Positions 9,255 through 18,028 of a stretch of 64,000 nt of DNA are shown in pieces. The translations under genes and the position numbers were made by a program. The stretch is from assembly GCA_050486285.1 (NCBI GenBank), contig JBJHCZ010000007.1, positions 1 to 64,000 of the forward strand, written 5' to 3'. The DNA comes from JAITWN01 sp050486285 (GTDB lineage: Bacteria; Pseudomonadota; Gammaproteobacteria; SZUA-140). The notes beneath the pieces were generated by a model that was given only the letters and a program-made list of their open reading frames with translations, ran no database searches and was not told where the DNA came from. Position 1 is the first letter of the stretch. Each line of letters opens with the position of its first letter.

Positions 9255-9779
9255 ATGACCTTCGACCCCGAAAAAGCCGACCTGGACACCGTGATCCGGG
9301 ACATGGCGAGCGCGCTGCGCCGCCTGCTGGCCGAGCGCGGCATCTCCGATCCGTTGATGGCCGGCATCTACAGCGGCGGGGTCTGGGTCGCGAATCGCCT
9401 GCACCGGCTGCTCGAACTGCAGGACCCGCTGTCGACGCTCGACATCTCGTTCTACCGCGACGACTTCACCCGCGTCGGCATCCACCCGCAGGTCAGGCCC
9501 TCGCATCTGCCCGTGTCGATCGACGACCGCCACATCATCCTCGTCGACGACGTGCTGAACACCGGGCGCACGATCCGCGCGGCGCTGAACGAGATCTTCG
9601 ATTACGGCCGGCCGGCGTCGATCCTGCTCGCGGCGCTGGTCGAGCGCGGCGGCCGCGAGCTGCCGATCCAGGCCGATGTCACCGGCCTGCAGGTCCCGCT
9701 CGCGAAGGGCCGGCACATCAAGCTGCACGGCCCGGACCCGCTCCGGCTCAGTGTCGGCGCCGCAACCAAGAAGGACTGA
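9255..9779 (+). CDS. pyrR: PyrR bifunctional pyrimidine regulator / uracil phosphoribosyltransferase
   Basis: A 174-residue type I phosphoribosyltransferase-fold protein. The PRPP-binding motif HIILVDDVLNTGRTIRAAL is intact, and GIYSGGVWVANRL and SFYRDDFTRVG are PyrR features. In Gram-positives PyrR controls pyr operon attenuation; in Pseudomonas-type clusters it lies, as here, directly before pyrB. I saw no obvious attenuator in the 63 bp upstream. pyrB follows 8 bp later. Confidence 0.92.
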   Translation: MTFDPEKADLDTVIRDMASALRRLLAERGISDPLMAGIYSGGVWVANRLHRLLELQDPLSTLDISFYRDDFTRVGIHPQVRPSHLPVSIDDRHIILVDDVLNTGRTIRAALNEIFDYGRPASILLAALVERGGRELPIQADVTGLQVPLAKGRHIKLHGPDPLRLSVGAATKKD

Positions 9780-9787
9780 CGCCCCGC

Positions 9788-10762
9788 GTGGACAGGCGCA
9801 ATCTCCAACTCGACAGCCAGGGCAGGCTGCGTCACTTCCTGACGATCGAGGGCCTCAAACGCGATTTGCTGACCGACCTGCTCGACACCGCCGAGTCGCT
9901 GTCCTCGGTCGCCGAACAGACCGTCAAGAAGGTCCCGCTGCTGCGCGGCAAGACCATCGTCAACCTGTTCTTCGAAGCGAGCACGCGCACGCGCACGACC
10001 TTCGAGCTGGCCGCGAAGCGGCTGTCCGCCGACGTGCTGAACATCAACATCCCGGTCTCGGCGACGAGCAAGGGCGAGACCCTGCTCGACACGCTGCGCA
10101 ACCTCGAGGCGATGCACTGCGACATGTTCGTCGTGCGCCATGCCGACAGCGGCGCCGCGCACTTCATCGCCCGCCACGCTGCGCCGCATGTCAGCGTCAT
10201 CAACGCCGGCGACGGCCGCCACGCGCACCCGACCCAGGCGATGCTCGACATGTTCACGATCCGCCGCCACAAGGGCGCCTTCCACAGGCTCAAGGTCGCG
10301 ATCGTCGGCGACATCCTGCATTCGCGCGTCGCCCGCTCGCAGATCCATGCGCTGTCGACGCTCGGCGTCGAGGAGATTCGCGTGATCGGGCCGCGCACGC
10401 TGATCCCCGCCGAGGCGCACACGCTCGGCGTGCATGTGTTTCACGAATTGCGCGAGGGCCTGCGCGACGTCGACGTCGTCATCATGCTGCGCCTGCAGCG
10501 CGAGCGCATGGCCGGCGCCTTCCTGCCGAGCGAGCATGAATACTTCCGCCTCTACGGCCTGACTGCGCGCCAGCTCGAACTCGCGAAGCCGGACGCGATC
10601 GTCATGCACCCGGGGCCGATCAACCGCGGCGTCGAGATCGACTCGACGGTCGCCGACGGCCCGCGCTCGGTGATCCTCGAGCAGGTCACGCATGGCATCG
10701 CGATGCGCATGGCGATCATGTCGAAGGCGATGTCGCATTCGGGGTCCGAGGCAGGGCCATGA
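9788..10762 (+). CDS. pyrB: Aspartate carbamoyltransferase catalytic subunit
   Basis: A 324-residue aspartate transcarbamoylase that makes N-carbamoyl-L-aspartate for UMP synthesis. The carbamoyl phosphate motif FFEASTRTRTTFELA, the mobile-lysine segment SKGETLLDTLRNLEAM, NAGDGRHAHPTQAMLDM and VMHPGPINRGVEID are all present. Start is GTG at 9788, 8 bp after pyrR. The stop overlaps the pyrC' start by ATGA. As in Pseudomonas, the catalytic chain is expected to assemble with the inactive dihydroorotase-like chain encoded next. Confidence 0.96.
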   Translation: MDRRNLQLDSQGRLRHFLTIEGLKRDLLTDLLDTAESLSSVAEQTVKKVPLLRGKTIVNLFFEASTRTRTTFELAAKRLSADVLNINIPVSATSKGETLLDTLRNLEAMHCDMFVVRHADSGAAHFIARHAAPHVSVINAGDGRHAHPTQAMLDMFTIRRHKGAFHRLKVAIVGDILHSRVARSQIHALSTLGVEEIRVIGPRTLIPAEAHTLGVHVFHELREGLRDVDVVIMLRLQRERMAGAFLPSEHEYFRLYGLTARQLELAKPDAIVMHPGPINRGVEIDSTVADGPRSVILEQVTHGIAMRMAIMSKAMSHSGSEAGP

Positions 10763-12060
10763 TGGGCGTGCTGATCCAGGGCGGGCGGGTCATCGATCCG
10801 GCGAACGGCCTCGACGGACGGCGCGACGTCTTCATCGCCGACAGCCGCATCGCCGCGATCGGCCAGGCGCCCGACGGCTTCAGCGCCGAGCGCATCATCG
10901 ACGCCACAGGACTCGTCGTCTGTCCCGGCTTCGTCGACCTGCGCGCCTGCCTGCGCGAACCCGGTCAGGAACACAAGGCGACGATCGCCAGCGAGACCCG
11001 CGCCGCGGCGCAGGGCGGGATCACGACGCTGTGCTGCCCGCCGGACACCGACCCGGTCATCGACACGCCGGCGGTCGCGGCGCTGATCCGGCGCCAGGCC
11101 GCCGCGGCCGGCCTGGCGCGCGTGGTCCCGCTCGGCGCATTGACGCGCGGACTCGACGGTGAACAGCTGAGCGAGATGGCGGCGCTGGCCGAGGCCGGTT
11201 GCGTCGGCGTCAGCAACGGCTTTCACCCGCTGCGCTCGCCGCTGATCCTGCTGCGGGCGATGGAATACGCGGCGACCTTCGGCCTCACGGTGTTCGTCAA
11301 TGCGCAGGACGCCGCGCTCGCCGGCGACGGCAAGGCCCACGACGGCGCGGTCGCGACCCGGCTCGGCCTGCCCGCGATTCCGGCCGCCGCCGAGACCGTC
11401 GCGGTCGCGACGCTGCTGGCGCTGGTCGAGCAGACCGGCGCGCGCACGCACTTCTCGCTGCTGTCGACCGCGCGCGCCGCGCAGATGATCGCGCGCGCCC
11501 GTCACGACGGCCTGCCGGTGACCGCCGATGTCAGCATCCATCACCTGCACCTGTGCGAGAACGATCTCCTCGATTTCGACGCGCAGTGTCATGTGCGACC
11601 GCCGCTCAGGACCCTGCGCGACCGCGACGGCCTGCGCCAGTGGCTCGCGAACGGGGTGATCTCGGCGATCTGCTCGGACCACCAGCCCCACGAACCCGAT
11701 GCCAAGCTGCGCCCGTTCAGCGAGACCGCGCCCGGCATCTCCGGGCTCGATACGCTGCTGCCGCTGGCGCTGCGGCTCGTCGATGCCGGCGTGATCGACC
11801 TGCCGGCGATGGTCGATCGCCTGAGCTGCCAGCCGGCCCGCATCCTCGGCATCGACGGCGGCGACCTCGCGCCCGGCAACCGCGCCGACATCTGCATCTT
11901 CGACCCCGAGGCCGACTGGGTCCTCGACGCCGGCACGCTCGCGAGCCAGGGCCGCAACACCCCCTATCTCGACTGGGAGATGAAGGGCCGGGTCACGACG
12001 ACCCTGCTCGCCGGTCGGGTCGTTTATCAGGCCGGCACCAATGGGGTCAGAGTCGTTTGA
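10759..12060 (+). CDS. pyrC': Non-catalytic dihydroorotase-like ATCase partner (PyrC')
   Basis: A 433-residue dihydroorotase homologue. Active enzymes have a metal-binding H-x-H in PGFVDLHVHLREPG; here the segment is PGFVDLRACLREPG, so both histidines are replaced (R62, C64). Other parts of the fold remain (LGLPAIPAAAE, SIHHLHL, CSDHQPHEPDA). This is the pattern of Pseudomonas PyrC', a structural partner required by PyrB rather than an enzyme. A working dihydroorotase must be encoded elsewhere. The final codons and TGA (NGVRVV-stop) lie in the left arm of a family A palindrome, so the original 3' end has been replaced. Confidence 0.93.
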   Translation: MMGVLIQGGRVIDPANGLDGRRDVFIADSRIAAIGQAPDGFSAERIIDATGLVVCPGFVDLRACLREPGQEHKATIASETRAAAQGGITTLCCPPDTDPVIDTPAVAALIRRQAAAAGLARVVPLGALTRGLDGEQLSEMAALAEAGCVGVSNGFHPLRSPLILLRAMEYAATFGLTVFVNAQDAALAGDGKAHDGAVATRLGLPAIPAAAETVAVATLLALVEQTGARTHFSLLSTARAAQMIARARHDGLPVTADVSIHHLHLCENDLLDFDAQCHVRPPLRTLRDRDGLRQWLANGVISAICSDHQPHEPDAKLRPFSETAPGISGLDTLLPLALRLVDAGVIDLPAMVDRLSCQPARILGIDGGDLAPGNRADICIFDPEADWVLDAGTLASQGRNTPYLDWEMKGRVTTTLLAGRVVYQAGTNGVRVV

Positions 12061-12171
12061 TCGCCTGTATCCAGTTAGCGACTACGGCGGTCAGGATCAA
12101 ACGACTCTGACCCCATTGATCCCGCCACCAGCAATCGAGACCGACATGGGCGATCAAACGACTCTGACCCC
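12043..12171. repeat. Family A palindrome, long form plus an extra right arm
   Basis: A full element (arms 12043-12062 and 12095-12114, 32-bp centre) is followed, after 37 bp, by a second copy of the right arm at 12152-12171. The first arm supplies the pyrC' stop codon; the extra arm encodes part of the pyrK N-terminus. Confidence 0.95.
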
Positions 12172-13042
12172 CGCGAAACCCCATCGCGATTCGATCTTCC
12201 TCGAGGATGCCGCGATCCTCGCGCACCAGGCCTTCGACGGCGACCAGCATGTGCTGCGCCTGCAGGCGCCGAAGGCGGCGCGGGCGGCGCGCGCCGGCGC
12301 CTTCGTGCACCTGTCCTGCGATCCGCTGCTGCCGATGCGGCGGCCGTTCTCGATCATGCGCAGCGGCGGTGACGCCGGCTGGATCGACATCCTCTACCGG
12401 GTGTTCGGCCACGGCACCGGCCTGCTCGCCAAACGCAAGGTCGGCGAGACGCTGAGCGTGCTCGGGCCGATCGGCGTGCCGTTCACGCCACATCCGGAAC
12501 GGCCGCGCGCGCTGCTGCTCGGCGGCGGCGTCGGCATCCCGCCGATGGTCTTTCTCGCCGAGACGATGAAAAATGACGATCACCCGTACCGGCCGGTCGT
12601 CATGATGGGCTCCGAGGTGCCGTTCCCGTTCCGGCCGCGACCCTCGCAGATCCTGCTGCCCGGCGCGCCGGCCAGCGCGATCGCGGCGATGCCGCTGATG
12701 GACGACTGGGGCATCCCGAGCCGTCTCGCGACGCTGCAGGGCTACGCCGGCTGCTTCGACGGCTACATCACCGACCTCGCGCGCGCGTGGCTCGACACGC
12801 TCGGCGATGCCGAACGCAAGGAGGTCGAGGTCTTCGCCTGCGGCCCGCACCCGATGCTCGCCGCGGTCGCCGCGCTGGCGAAGGAATACGGCCTGCCCTG
12901 CCAGGTCTCGCTCGAGGAATTCATGGCCTGCGCGGTCGGTGGTTGCGCCGGCTGCACGGTCCTCGTGCAGACCCCGCAAGGGCCGGCGATGAAGCGCGTC
13001 TGCGTCGACGGGCCGGTGTTCGATGCGGCGCAGGTGTTCTGA
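12146..13042 (+). CDS. pyrK: Dihydroorotate dehydrogenase electron transfer subunit-like flavoprotein (PyrK)
   Basis: A 298-residue ferredoxin-reductase-fold protein. It shows an FAD motif (LPMRRPFSIM), a glycine-rich NAD-domain turn (LLLGGGVGIPPMVFLAE), FACGPHPMLAAVA, and four C-terminal cysteines in MACAVGGCAGCTVLV and KRVCVDGP for a [2Fe-2S] cluster. PyrK passes electrons between PyrD and NAD+; no pyrD is in this window. The ATG at 12146 is the nearest plausible start. It makes residues 3-9 (DQTTLTP) a translation of a family A arm, so the native N-terminus has been altered. The frame is also open to an ATG at 12041 within the same repeat. Confidence 0.85.
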   Translation: MGDQTTLTPAKPHRDSIFLEDAAILAHQAFDGDQHVLRLQAPKAARAARAGAFVHLSCDPLLPMRRPFSIMRSGGDAGWIDILYRVFGHGTGLLAKRKVGETLSVLGPIGVPFTPHPERPRALLLGGGVGIPPMVFLAETMKNDDHPYRPVVMMGSEVPFPFRPRPSQILLPGAPASAIAAMPLMDDWGIPSRLATLQGYAGCFDGYITDLARAWLDTLGDAERKEVEVFACGPHPMLAAVAALAKEYGLPCQVSLEEFMACAVGGCAGCTVLVQTPQGPAMKRVCVDGPVFDAAQVF

Positions 13043-13083
13043 TACGGCTGGGCAGGGGTGTCTTCCCGTTTGCATTGGCGGGT

Positions 13084-13198
13084 GGAAGCCGGTGGGTCTG
13101 ACCCGTGACGGGAATCGCTTTGAATACGTCCCTGTACGCTTAACGGCCGCATCCGTGCGGCCGTAAATTCCCGTCACGGGTCAGACCCACCGGCTTCC
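13084..13198. repeat. Family C palindrome, copy 2 (115 bp)
   Basis: Perfect 32-bp arms at 13084-13115 and 13167-13198 flank a 51-bp centre with an internal hairpin (CGGCCGCA and TGCGGCCG, 13144-13163). The same 32-51-32 layout occurs in copy 1, with a related centre and unrelated arms. It fills most of the 215-bp gap between pyrK and the next gene. Confidence 0.92.
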
Positions 13199-13257
13199 GG
13201 CGATCGCAATGCCAACGAATTAACCGGCTCCCACCCTGCGCACTCGGCATCAAGATC

Positions 13258-14775
13258 ATGAAAAACCCTTCGCCCGAATTCGATCTTTGCGTCATCGGCG
13301 GCGGCGCGGCCGGGCTGGTCGTGGCGGCGGGCGGGGCGCAGCTCGGGGCCAAGGTCGTGCTGGTCGAGAAGAGCGGGCGGCTCGGCGGGGACTGCCTGTG
13401 GCATGGTTGCGTGCCGAGCAAGGCGCTGCTGGCATCTGCAAGGACCGCGCAGACGATGCGCAATGCGCGGCGCTTCGGGCTCGAGGCGGTCACGCCGGCG
13501 ATCGACCTGCCGCGCGTGATGCAACGGGTCCGGCGCGTCATCGAGCAGATCGGCGAGCATGACGACCCCGAACGCTTTCGCGGACTCGGCATCGAACTCG
13601 TGTTCGGCAGCGGGCGCTTCACGTCGCCCGCGGCCTTCGAGGTCGACGGCCGCGCGATCACCGCGCGCCGCTTCGTCATCGCGACCGGTTCGCGCCCGGC
13701 CGTGCCGAAGCTGCCGGGACTCGAGGTCGCCCCTTACCTGACCAGCGACACGCTGTTCGCGCTCGCCGAGGCGGTGCCCGAACTGATCGTGCTCGGCGGC
13801 GGACCGACCGGCTGCGAGATGGCGCAGGCCTTCGCGCGCCTCGGCAGCCGCGTCACGCTGATCGAGTCGGGCGCGCATGTGTTGTCGCGCGAGGACGCCG
13901 ATCTCGCCGAGGTCATCGCGACGCGGCTGCGCGACGAGGGGGTGACGATCCACAATCACTGCCATGCGGTCGCGGTGGACCGCGGCGATCGCGGAATCAC
14001 GCTGCACACCCGGCATGGGAATGATCATCGGGGGCATCAACGGGGTCAGAGTCGTTTGATCGCCTCTGTTACAGGCAAACCGGTGCCGCACAGTGATCAA
14101 ACGACTCTGACCCCATTGGTTCACGGCACGCACCTGCTGGTGACGACCGGAAGGCGGGCGAACGTCGAGGGACTGGGACTGGAGGCGGCCGGCGTCGTGC
14201 TGCAGGACGGCCGCATCCGTACCGATGCGCGCCTGCGCACGTCGGCGCCGCACATCTTCGCCTGCGGCGACGTGACCGGCCCGTACCAGTTCACGCACAT
14301 GGCCGAGCACCAGGCCGGCGTCGTACTGCGCAACGCGCTGTTCCGGCTGCCGGCGAAGGTCGAGACGCGCGCGGTCCCGTGGTGCACGTTCACCGATCCG
14401 GAACTCGCCCGCGTCGGCCTGTCGGAGCACGAGGCGAAGCAAGAGGGCATACGACATCGTGTCTTTCGCTTTCCATTCTTCGGCATCGATCGCGCCCGCA
14501 CCGACGCCGAGGTCGAGGGCCTCGCAAAGATCGTCACGACGCCGCGCGGTCGCCTGCTCGGCGCCGCGATCGCCGGGCCGCAGGCCGGCGAGCTGATCCA
14601 TGAATACGCGCTCGCGATCAAGAAGCGCATGAAGGCCGCCGACCTGTCCGGCGTGATCCACATCTACCCGACGCTGTCCCAGATCAACCGCAAGGTCGCC
14701 GACGAACGCCTGAAGTCGCGGCTGACGCCGCTGACGCGGTGGTGGATCAAGCGCCTGTTCCGCCTGCGAGGCTAA
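13258..14775 (+). CDS. FAD-dependent pyridine nucleotide-disulfide oxidoreductase, interrupted in frame by a family A element
   Basis: A 505-residue protein of the mercuric reductase/dihydrolipoamide dehydrogenase family. It has an FAD motif CVIGGGAAGLVVAAG, redox cysteines C46 and C51 in GGDCLWHGCVPSKAL, an NAD motif LIVLGGGPTGCEMAQAFARLG, FACGDVTG, and a C-terminal IHIYPTLSQINRK. The usual catalytic H-x-x-P-T-x-x-E reads Gln at the last position. Residues about 262-286 are a translation of a family A palindrome placed between the NAD and interface domains. The frame stays open, but whether the insert is tolerated is unknown. The substrate cannot be assigned. Confidence 0.85.
   Translation: MKNPSPEFDLCVIGGGAAGLVVAAGGAQLGAKVVLVEKSGRLGGDCLWHGCVPSKALLASARTAQTMRNARRFGLEAVTPAIDLPRVMQRVRRVIEQIGEHDDPERFRGLGIELVFGSGRFTSPAAFEVDGRAITARRFVIATGSRPAVPKLPGLEVAPYLTSDTLFALAEAVPELIVLGGGPTGCEMAQAFARLGSRVTLIESGAHVLSREDADLAEVIATRLRDEGVTIHNHCHAVAVDRGDRGITLHTRHGNDHRGHQRGQSRLIASVTGKPVPHSDQTTLTPLVHGTHLLVTTGRRANVEGLGLEAAGVVLQDGRIRTDARLRTSAPHIFACGDVTGPYQFTHMAEHQAGVVLRNALFRLPAKVETRAVPWCTFTDPELARVGLSEHEAKQEGIRHRVFRFPFFGIDRARTDAEVEGLAKIVTTPRGRLLGAAIAGPQAGELIHEYALAIKKRMKAADLSGVIHIYPTLSQINRKVADERLKSRLTPLTRWWIKRLFRLRG
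14042..14114. repeat. Family A palindrome, long form, inside a coding sequence
   Basis: 73 bp, 20-bp arms at 14042-14061 and 14095-14114, 33-bp centre. The element is translated as RGQSRLIASV...SDQTTLTPL within the oxidoreductase, without a stop. Confidence 0.95.
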
Positions 14776-14776
14776 C

Positions 14777-14809
14777 GGGGTCAGAGTAGACTCGGTCTAC
14801 TCTGACCCC
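14777..14809. repeat. Family A palindrome, short form (33 bp)
   Basis: Arms of 15 bp (GGGGTCAGAGTAGAC and complement) with loop TCG, 1 bp after the oxidoreductase stop. Confidence 0.95.
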
Positions 14810-14859
14810 ATGTGATTGTGGCGGTAGAATAGGCAGATGCCGGGAAACGGGCCAGACTG

Positions 14860-16614
14860 ATGAAACCACGCGATCCCCGACTCGAGGCGCTGGAACGGCA
14901 AGCCCTTGCCAGCCTGCAGCGGAACGAGCTGTCGAATGCGCAGGCCCTGTTCACCGAACTCGTCGAAGCCGATCCTGACGACGCCCGGGCGCAGTTCCTG
15001 CTCGGCATCGTCCATGCGCGCCAGGGGCGGCTGCCCGAATCGGAGGATTGCCTGCGGCGGGCGGCCGCCATCGACCCGGGTATGGCCGATGCGTGGCTCA
15101 AGCTCGGTCAGCTCTGCGTGCTGCAGCAGCGCCACGCCGAGGCCGAAGCGCATCTGCTGCACACGCTGGAACTCAAGCCCGGCATGCTCGACGCGCGCGA
15201 AGCGCTCGGCCGCGCCTATGTCGCGCTCGGCCGCAATGAAGCGGCGATCGAACAGTTCCGCATGGTCCTCGGCGAAGCGCCGAAACGGCTCGGATCGCTC
15301 GACGGACTCGCCGCCGCGCTCCGACAGGCCGGCCGTTTCACTGCGGCCTGGCAGGCCTGCGCGCAGGCGGTCACGCTGTCGCCGAACGACGCGACGTTGA
15401 GGGTCAACCTGGCGCACATCTGTTTCGACATGGGCGGCCTCGAGGAGGCGCTGCAGAACTACCGCGCGGCGCGTGCGCTCGCCCCGGAATATCTGCCGGC
15501 GATCCATGGCGAGGCCGAGACACTGGAGCGCATGGGTCGCCCGGACGAGGCGATGGCCTGCCTGCAGCCGCTGCTGCCGCGTCTCGACAGCGATCCCGAG
15601 GTGCTGCTGCTCTACGCGAAGATCCGCGCCTACATGAAGCGCTACGATGGCCTTGTCGAACGGCTCGAAAAGGCGCTCGACGACCCGTCACTGCATTTCA
15701 TGACCCGCGAACGCATCGAATTCCTGCTCGGCGATCTTTATGACAGGCAGCGGCAGTACGATACCGCCTTCGCGCATTACCGCGCCGCCAATGAATCGAT
15801 CTGGCGGCGGCTCGGCGACGCCAGGCTCCAGGATCCGATCGACGATATCATCGCGAACTTCGCGACGCTCGAAACAGGCGGTCCAGCGGTCGCCGGCCCG
15901 GGTGACGTCACGCCGATCTTCATCGTCGGCATGCCGCGTTCGGGGACGAGCCTGGTCGAACAGATCCTGGCAAGCCACCCGCTCGTGCACGGCGCGGGCG
16001 AGTTGAGCCATATCAGCGTGATCGCGGACGAACTCGGTTACGGCGCGAGGCCGTTCGACGTCGATACGGCGACCCTGCAGGCGTATGCCCGGCGCGCCCT
16101 CGACGGCCTGAAGCGGATCGCCGGCGGCGCGCCGGCGATCACCGACAAGATGCCGCAGAATATTCTCTACCTCGGCCTGATCAGGCGGTTGTTTCCCGGC
16201 GCGCCGGTGATCCATACCCGCCGCGATCCGCTCGACACCTGCCTGTCGTGCTATTTCCAGAACTTCGCCGGGCAGTACCGCTTCAGCTATGACCTCGCCC
16301 GGCTCGGGGAGTATTACCGCCGTTACGAACGACTGATGGCGCACTGGCAAGACATCGGCGTCGGCATCCTCGACGTCCGCTACGAGGAACTGGTCGGCGA
16401 TCTTGAGGGCGTCAGCCGGCGCATGGTCGCCTGGTGCGGCCTCGAATGGGACGACGCCTGCCTGCGCTTCCACGAAAACCCGCGCCTGACTGCGACCGCG
16501 AGCTACAACCAGGTCAATCAGCCGATCTTCAGCTCTTCGATCGGGCGGTGGAAGCACTACGAAAAACACCTGGCGGCGCTCCGGCACGCGCTCAACCAAT
16601 CGGGGTCAGAGTAG
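14860..16614 (+). CDS. TPR-repeat sulfotransferase
   Basis: A 584-residue protein. Residues about 10-300 are tandem tetratricopeptide repeats (ALASLQRNELSNAQALFTEL, LGQLCVLQQRHAEAEAHLLH and others). A sulfotransferase domain follows from about 350, with the 5'-phosphosulfate loop FIVGMPRSGTSLVEQILASH and the later VIHTRRDPLDTCLSCYF 3'-phosphate motif. It would transfer sulfate from PAPS to a protein or glycan acceptor chosen by the TPR domain; the acceptor is unknown. No signal peptide is seen. The last residues GSE and the TAG stop come from a family A palindrome, so the native terminus was probably slightly different. Confidence 0.88.
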   Translation: MKPRDPRLEALERQALASLQRNELSNAQALFTELVEADPDDARAQFLLGIVHARQGRLPESEDCLRRAAAIDPGMADAWLKLGQLCVLQQRHAEAEAHLLHTLELKPGMLDAREALGRAYVALGRNEAAIEQFRMVLGEAPKRLGSLDGLAAALRQAGRFTAAWQACAQAVTLSPNDATLRVNLAHICFDMGGLEEALQNYRAARALAPEYLPAIHGEAETLERMGRPDEAMACLQPLLPRLDSDPEVLLLYAKIRAYMKRYDGLVERLEKALDDPSLHFMTRERIEFLLGDLYDRQRQYDTAFAHYRAANESIWRRLGDARLQDPIDDIIANFATLETGGPAVAGPGDVTPIFIVGMPRSGTSLVEQILASHPLVHGAGELSHISVIADELGYGARPFDVDTATLQAYARRALDGLKRIAGGAPAITDKMPQNILYLGLIRRLFPGAPVIHTRRDPLDTCLSCYFQNFAGQYRFSYDLARLGEYYRRYERLMAHWQDIGVGILDVRYEELVGDLEGVSRRMVAWCGLEWDDACLRFHENPRLTATASYNQVNQPIFSSSIGRWKHYEKHLAALRHALNQSGSE

Positions 16615-16645
16615 ACGAAGTCTACTCTGACCCCGATTGGTTGAG
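16591..16645. repeat. Family A palindrome, short core with symmetric flanks (55 bp)
   Basis: The 33-bp core (16602-16634, loop GAA) is extended by 11 bp of perfectly complementary flank on each side (CTCAACCAATC / GATTGGTTGAG), giving 26-bp arms. It lies between convergent sulfotransferase and pntB genes. Confidence 0.95.
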
Positions 16646-16650
16646 CCTTG

Positions 16651-18027
16651 TCAGGCCATCTGCTTGAGGGTGGCGATCAGTTCGCCGACGACGCCCTGGG
16701 CGTCGCCGTAGAGCATGCGGGTGTTGTCCTTGTAGAACAGCTGGTTCTCGATGCCGGCGAAGCCGGTGCCCTGGCCGCGCTTGATGACCAGCACGTTCTC
16801 GGCCTTGTCGACGTTGAGGATCGGCATGCCGTAGATCGGGCTCGACGGGTCGGTGCGCGCGACCGGGTTGACGACGTCGTTGGCGCCGATGACGATCGCG
16901 ACGTCGGTCGAGCCGAAGGCCGCGTTGATCTCTTCGAGGTCGAACAGCTTCTCGTAGGGCACGCCGGCCTCGGCGAGCAGCACGTTCATATGGCCGGGCA
17001 TGCGGCCGGCGACCGGGTGGATCGCGAAGCGCACGTCGACGCCGTGCGTCTCGAGCAGGTCCATCAGCTCGCGGATCTTGTGCTGGGCCTGGGCGACCGC
17101 CATGCCGTAGCCGGGCACGACGATCAGCTTCGAGGCATAGCGCATCATCACCGCGGCGTCTTCCATCTCGATCGCCTTCAGGCTGCCCTGCACCGGGCCT
17201 TCGCTGCCGCCCTCGACCACCTTGCCGAAGCCGCTAAACAGCACATTCGACAGCGGCCGGTTCATCGCCTTCGCCATCAGCTGGGTCAACAGCGTGCCGG
17301 CCGCGCCGACCACGGTGCCGGCGACGATCATCGCCGCGTTGCCGATCGCGAAGCCCTCGAAGGCGACCGCGAGGCCGGTCAGCGCGTTGTACAGTGAGAT
17401 GACGACCGGCATGTCGGCGCCGCCGATCGGCATCGTCATCATGATGCCGTAGGCGAGCGCGGCGATGAAGAACAGCAGGATCAGCATCGTCGATACGTCG
17501 TCGCCGCCGAGCAGGCTGGCGCCGAGCAGCAGCGACACGACCAGCACGACGAGATTCAGGCTCTGCTGCGCCGGAAAGGTCAGCGGGCGCGCGCTCAAGA
17601 GCCCCTGCAACTTCGCGAACGCGACCATGCTGCCGCTGAACGCGACCGCGCCGATCAGGCCGCCGGTAACGGTCAGCAGCTGCATGCCGGTATTCGGGGC
17701 GCTGCCCTGCAGCAGCACCACCGCCGCGATCGCCGCCGCGGCGCCGCCACCCATGCCGTTGTAGATCGCGACCATCTGCGGCATGTCGGTCATGCCGACC
17801 TTCATGCCGCTGTACCAGGCGACGCCGCCGCCGATCAGGATCGCGATCAGGATCAGCATCGCGTTGTGCATGTCCGGCCACAGCATCGTGATGACGACCG
17901 CGAGCGCCATCGCGACACCGGCCCAGCGGATGCCGCTGCGCGCCGTCGCCGGCGAGCTCATGCGCTTGAGGCCGAAGATGAACAGCAGGATGGTCAGGAA
18001 GTAGACCGCCTGGATCAGGTGCTCCAC
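16651..18027 (-). CDS. pntB: NAD(P) transhydrogenase subunit beta
   Basis: A 458-residue integral membrane subunit. The first 270 or so residues hold many hydrophobic helices (AVYFLTILLFIFGLK, MLILIAILIGGGVAWYSG). The C-terminal domain III binds NADP(H): VIVPGYGMAVAQAQHKI, IHPVAGRMPGHMNVLLAEA and AIVIGANDVVNPVA. It couples proton entry to NADPH formation. The GTG at 18027 follows the pntAB TGA by one base and gives the expected N-terminus (VEHLIQAVYFL). Gene order pntAA-pntAB-pntB is normal for split alpha subunits. Confidence 0.95.
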   Translation of the reverse strand: MEHLIQAVYFLTILLFIFGLKRMSSPATARSGIRWAGVAMALAVVITMLWPDMHNAMLILIAILIGGGVAWYSGMKVGMTDMPQMVAIYNGMGGGAAAAIAAVVLLQGSAPNTGMQLLTVTGGLIGAVAFSGSMVAFAKLQGLLSARPLTFPAQQSLNLVVLVVSLLLGASLLGGDDVSTMLILLFFIAALAYGIMMTMPIGGADMPVVISLYNALTGLAVAFEGFAIGNAAMIVAGTVVGAAGTLLTQLMAKAMNRPLSNVLFSGFGKVVEGGSEGPVQGSLKAIEMEDAAVMMRYASKLIVVPGYGMAVAQAQHKIRELMDLLETHGVDVRFAIHPVAGRMPGHMNVLLAEAGVPYEKLFDLEEINAAFGSTDVAIVIGANDVVNPVARTDPSSPIYGMPILNVDKAENVLVIKRGQGTGFAGIENQLFYKDNTRMLYGDAQGVVGELIATLKQMA

Positions 18028-18028
18028 G

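Noticed and set aside
10759..12060. Annotation as active dihydroorotase
   Set aside because: The H-x-H metal motif is R-A-C, and the gene is in the pyrB-pyrC' context known to encode an inactive partner.
14777..14809. Family A palindromes as ordinary intrinsic terminators
   Set aside because: The stems could pause transcription, but no run of T follows on either side, and several copies lie within genes or between co-directional genes.
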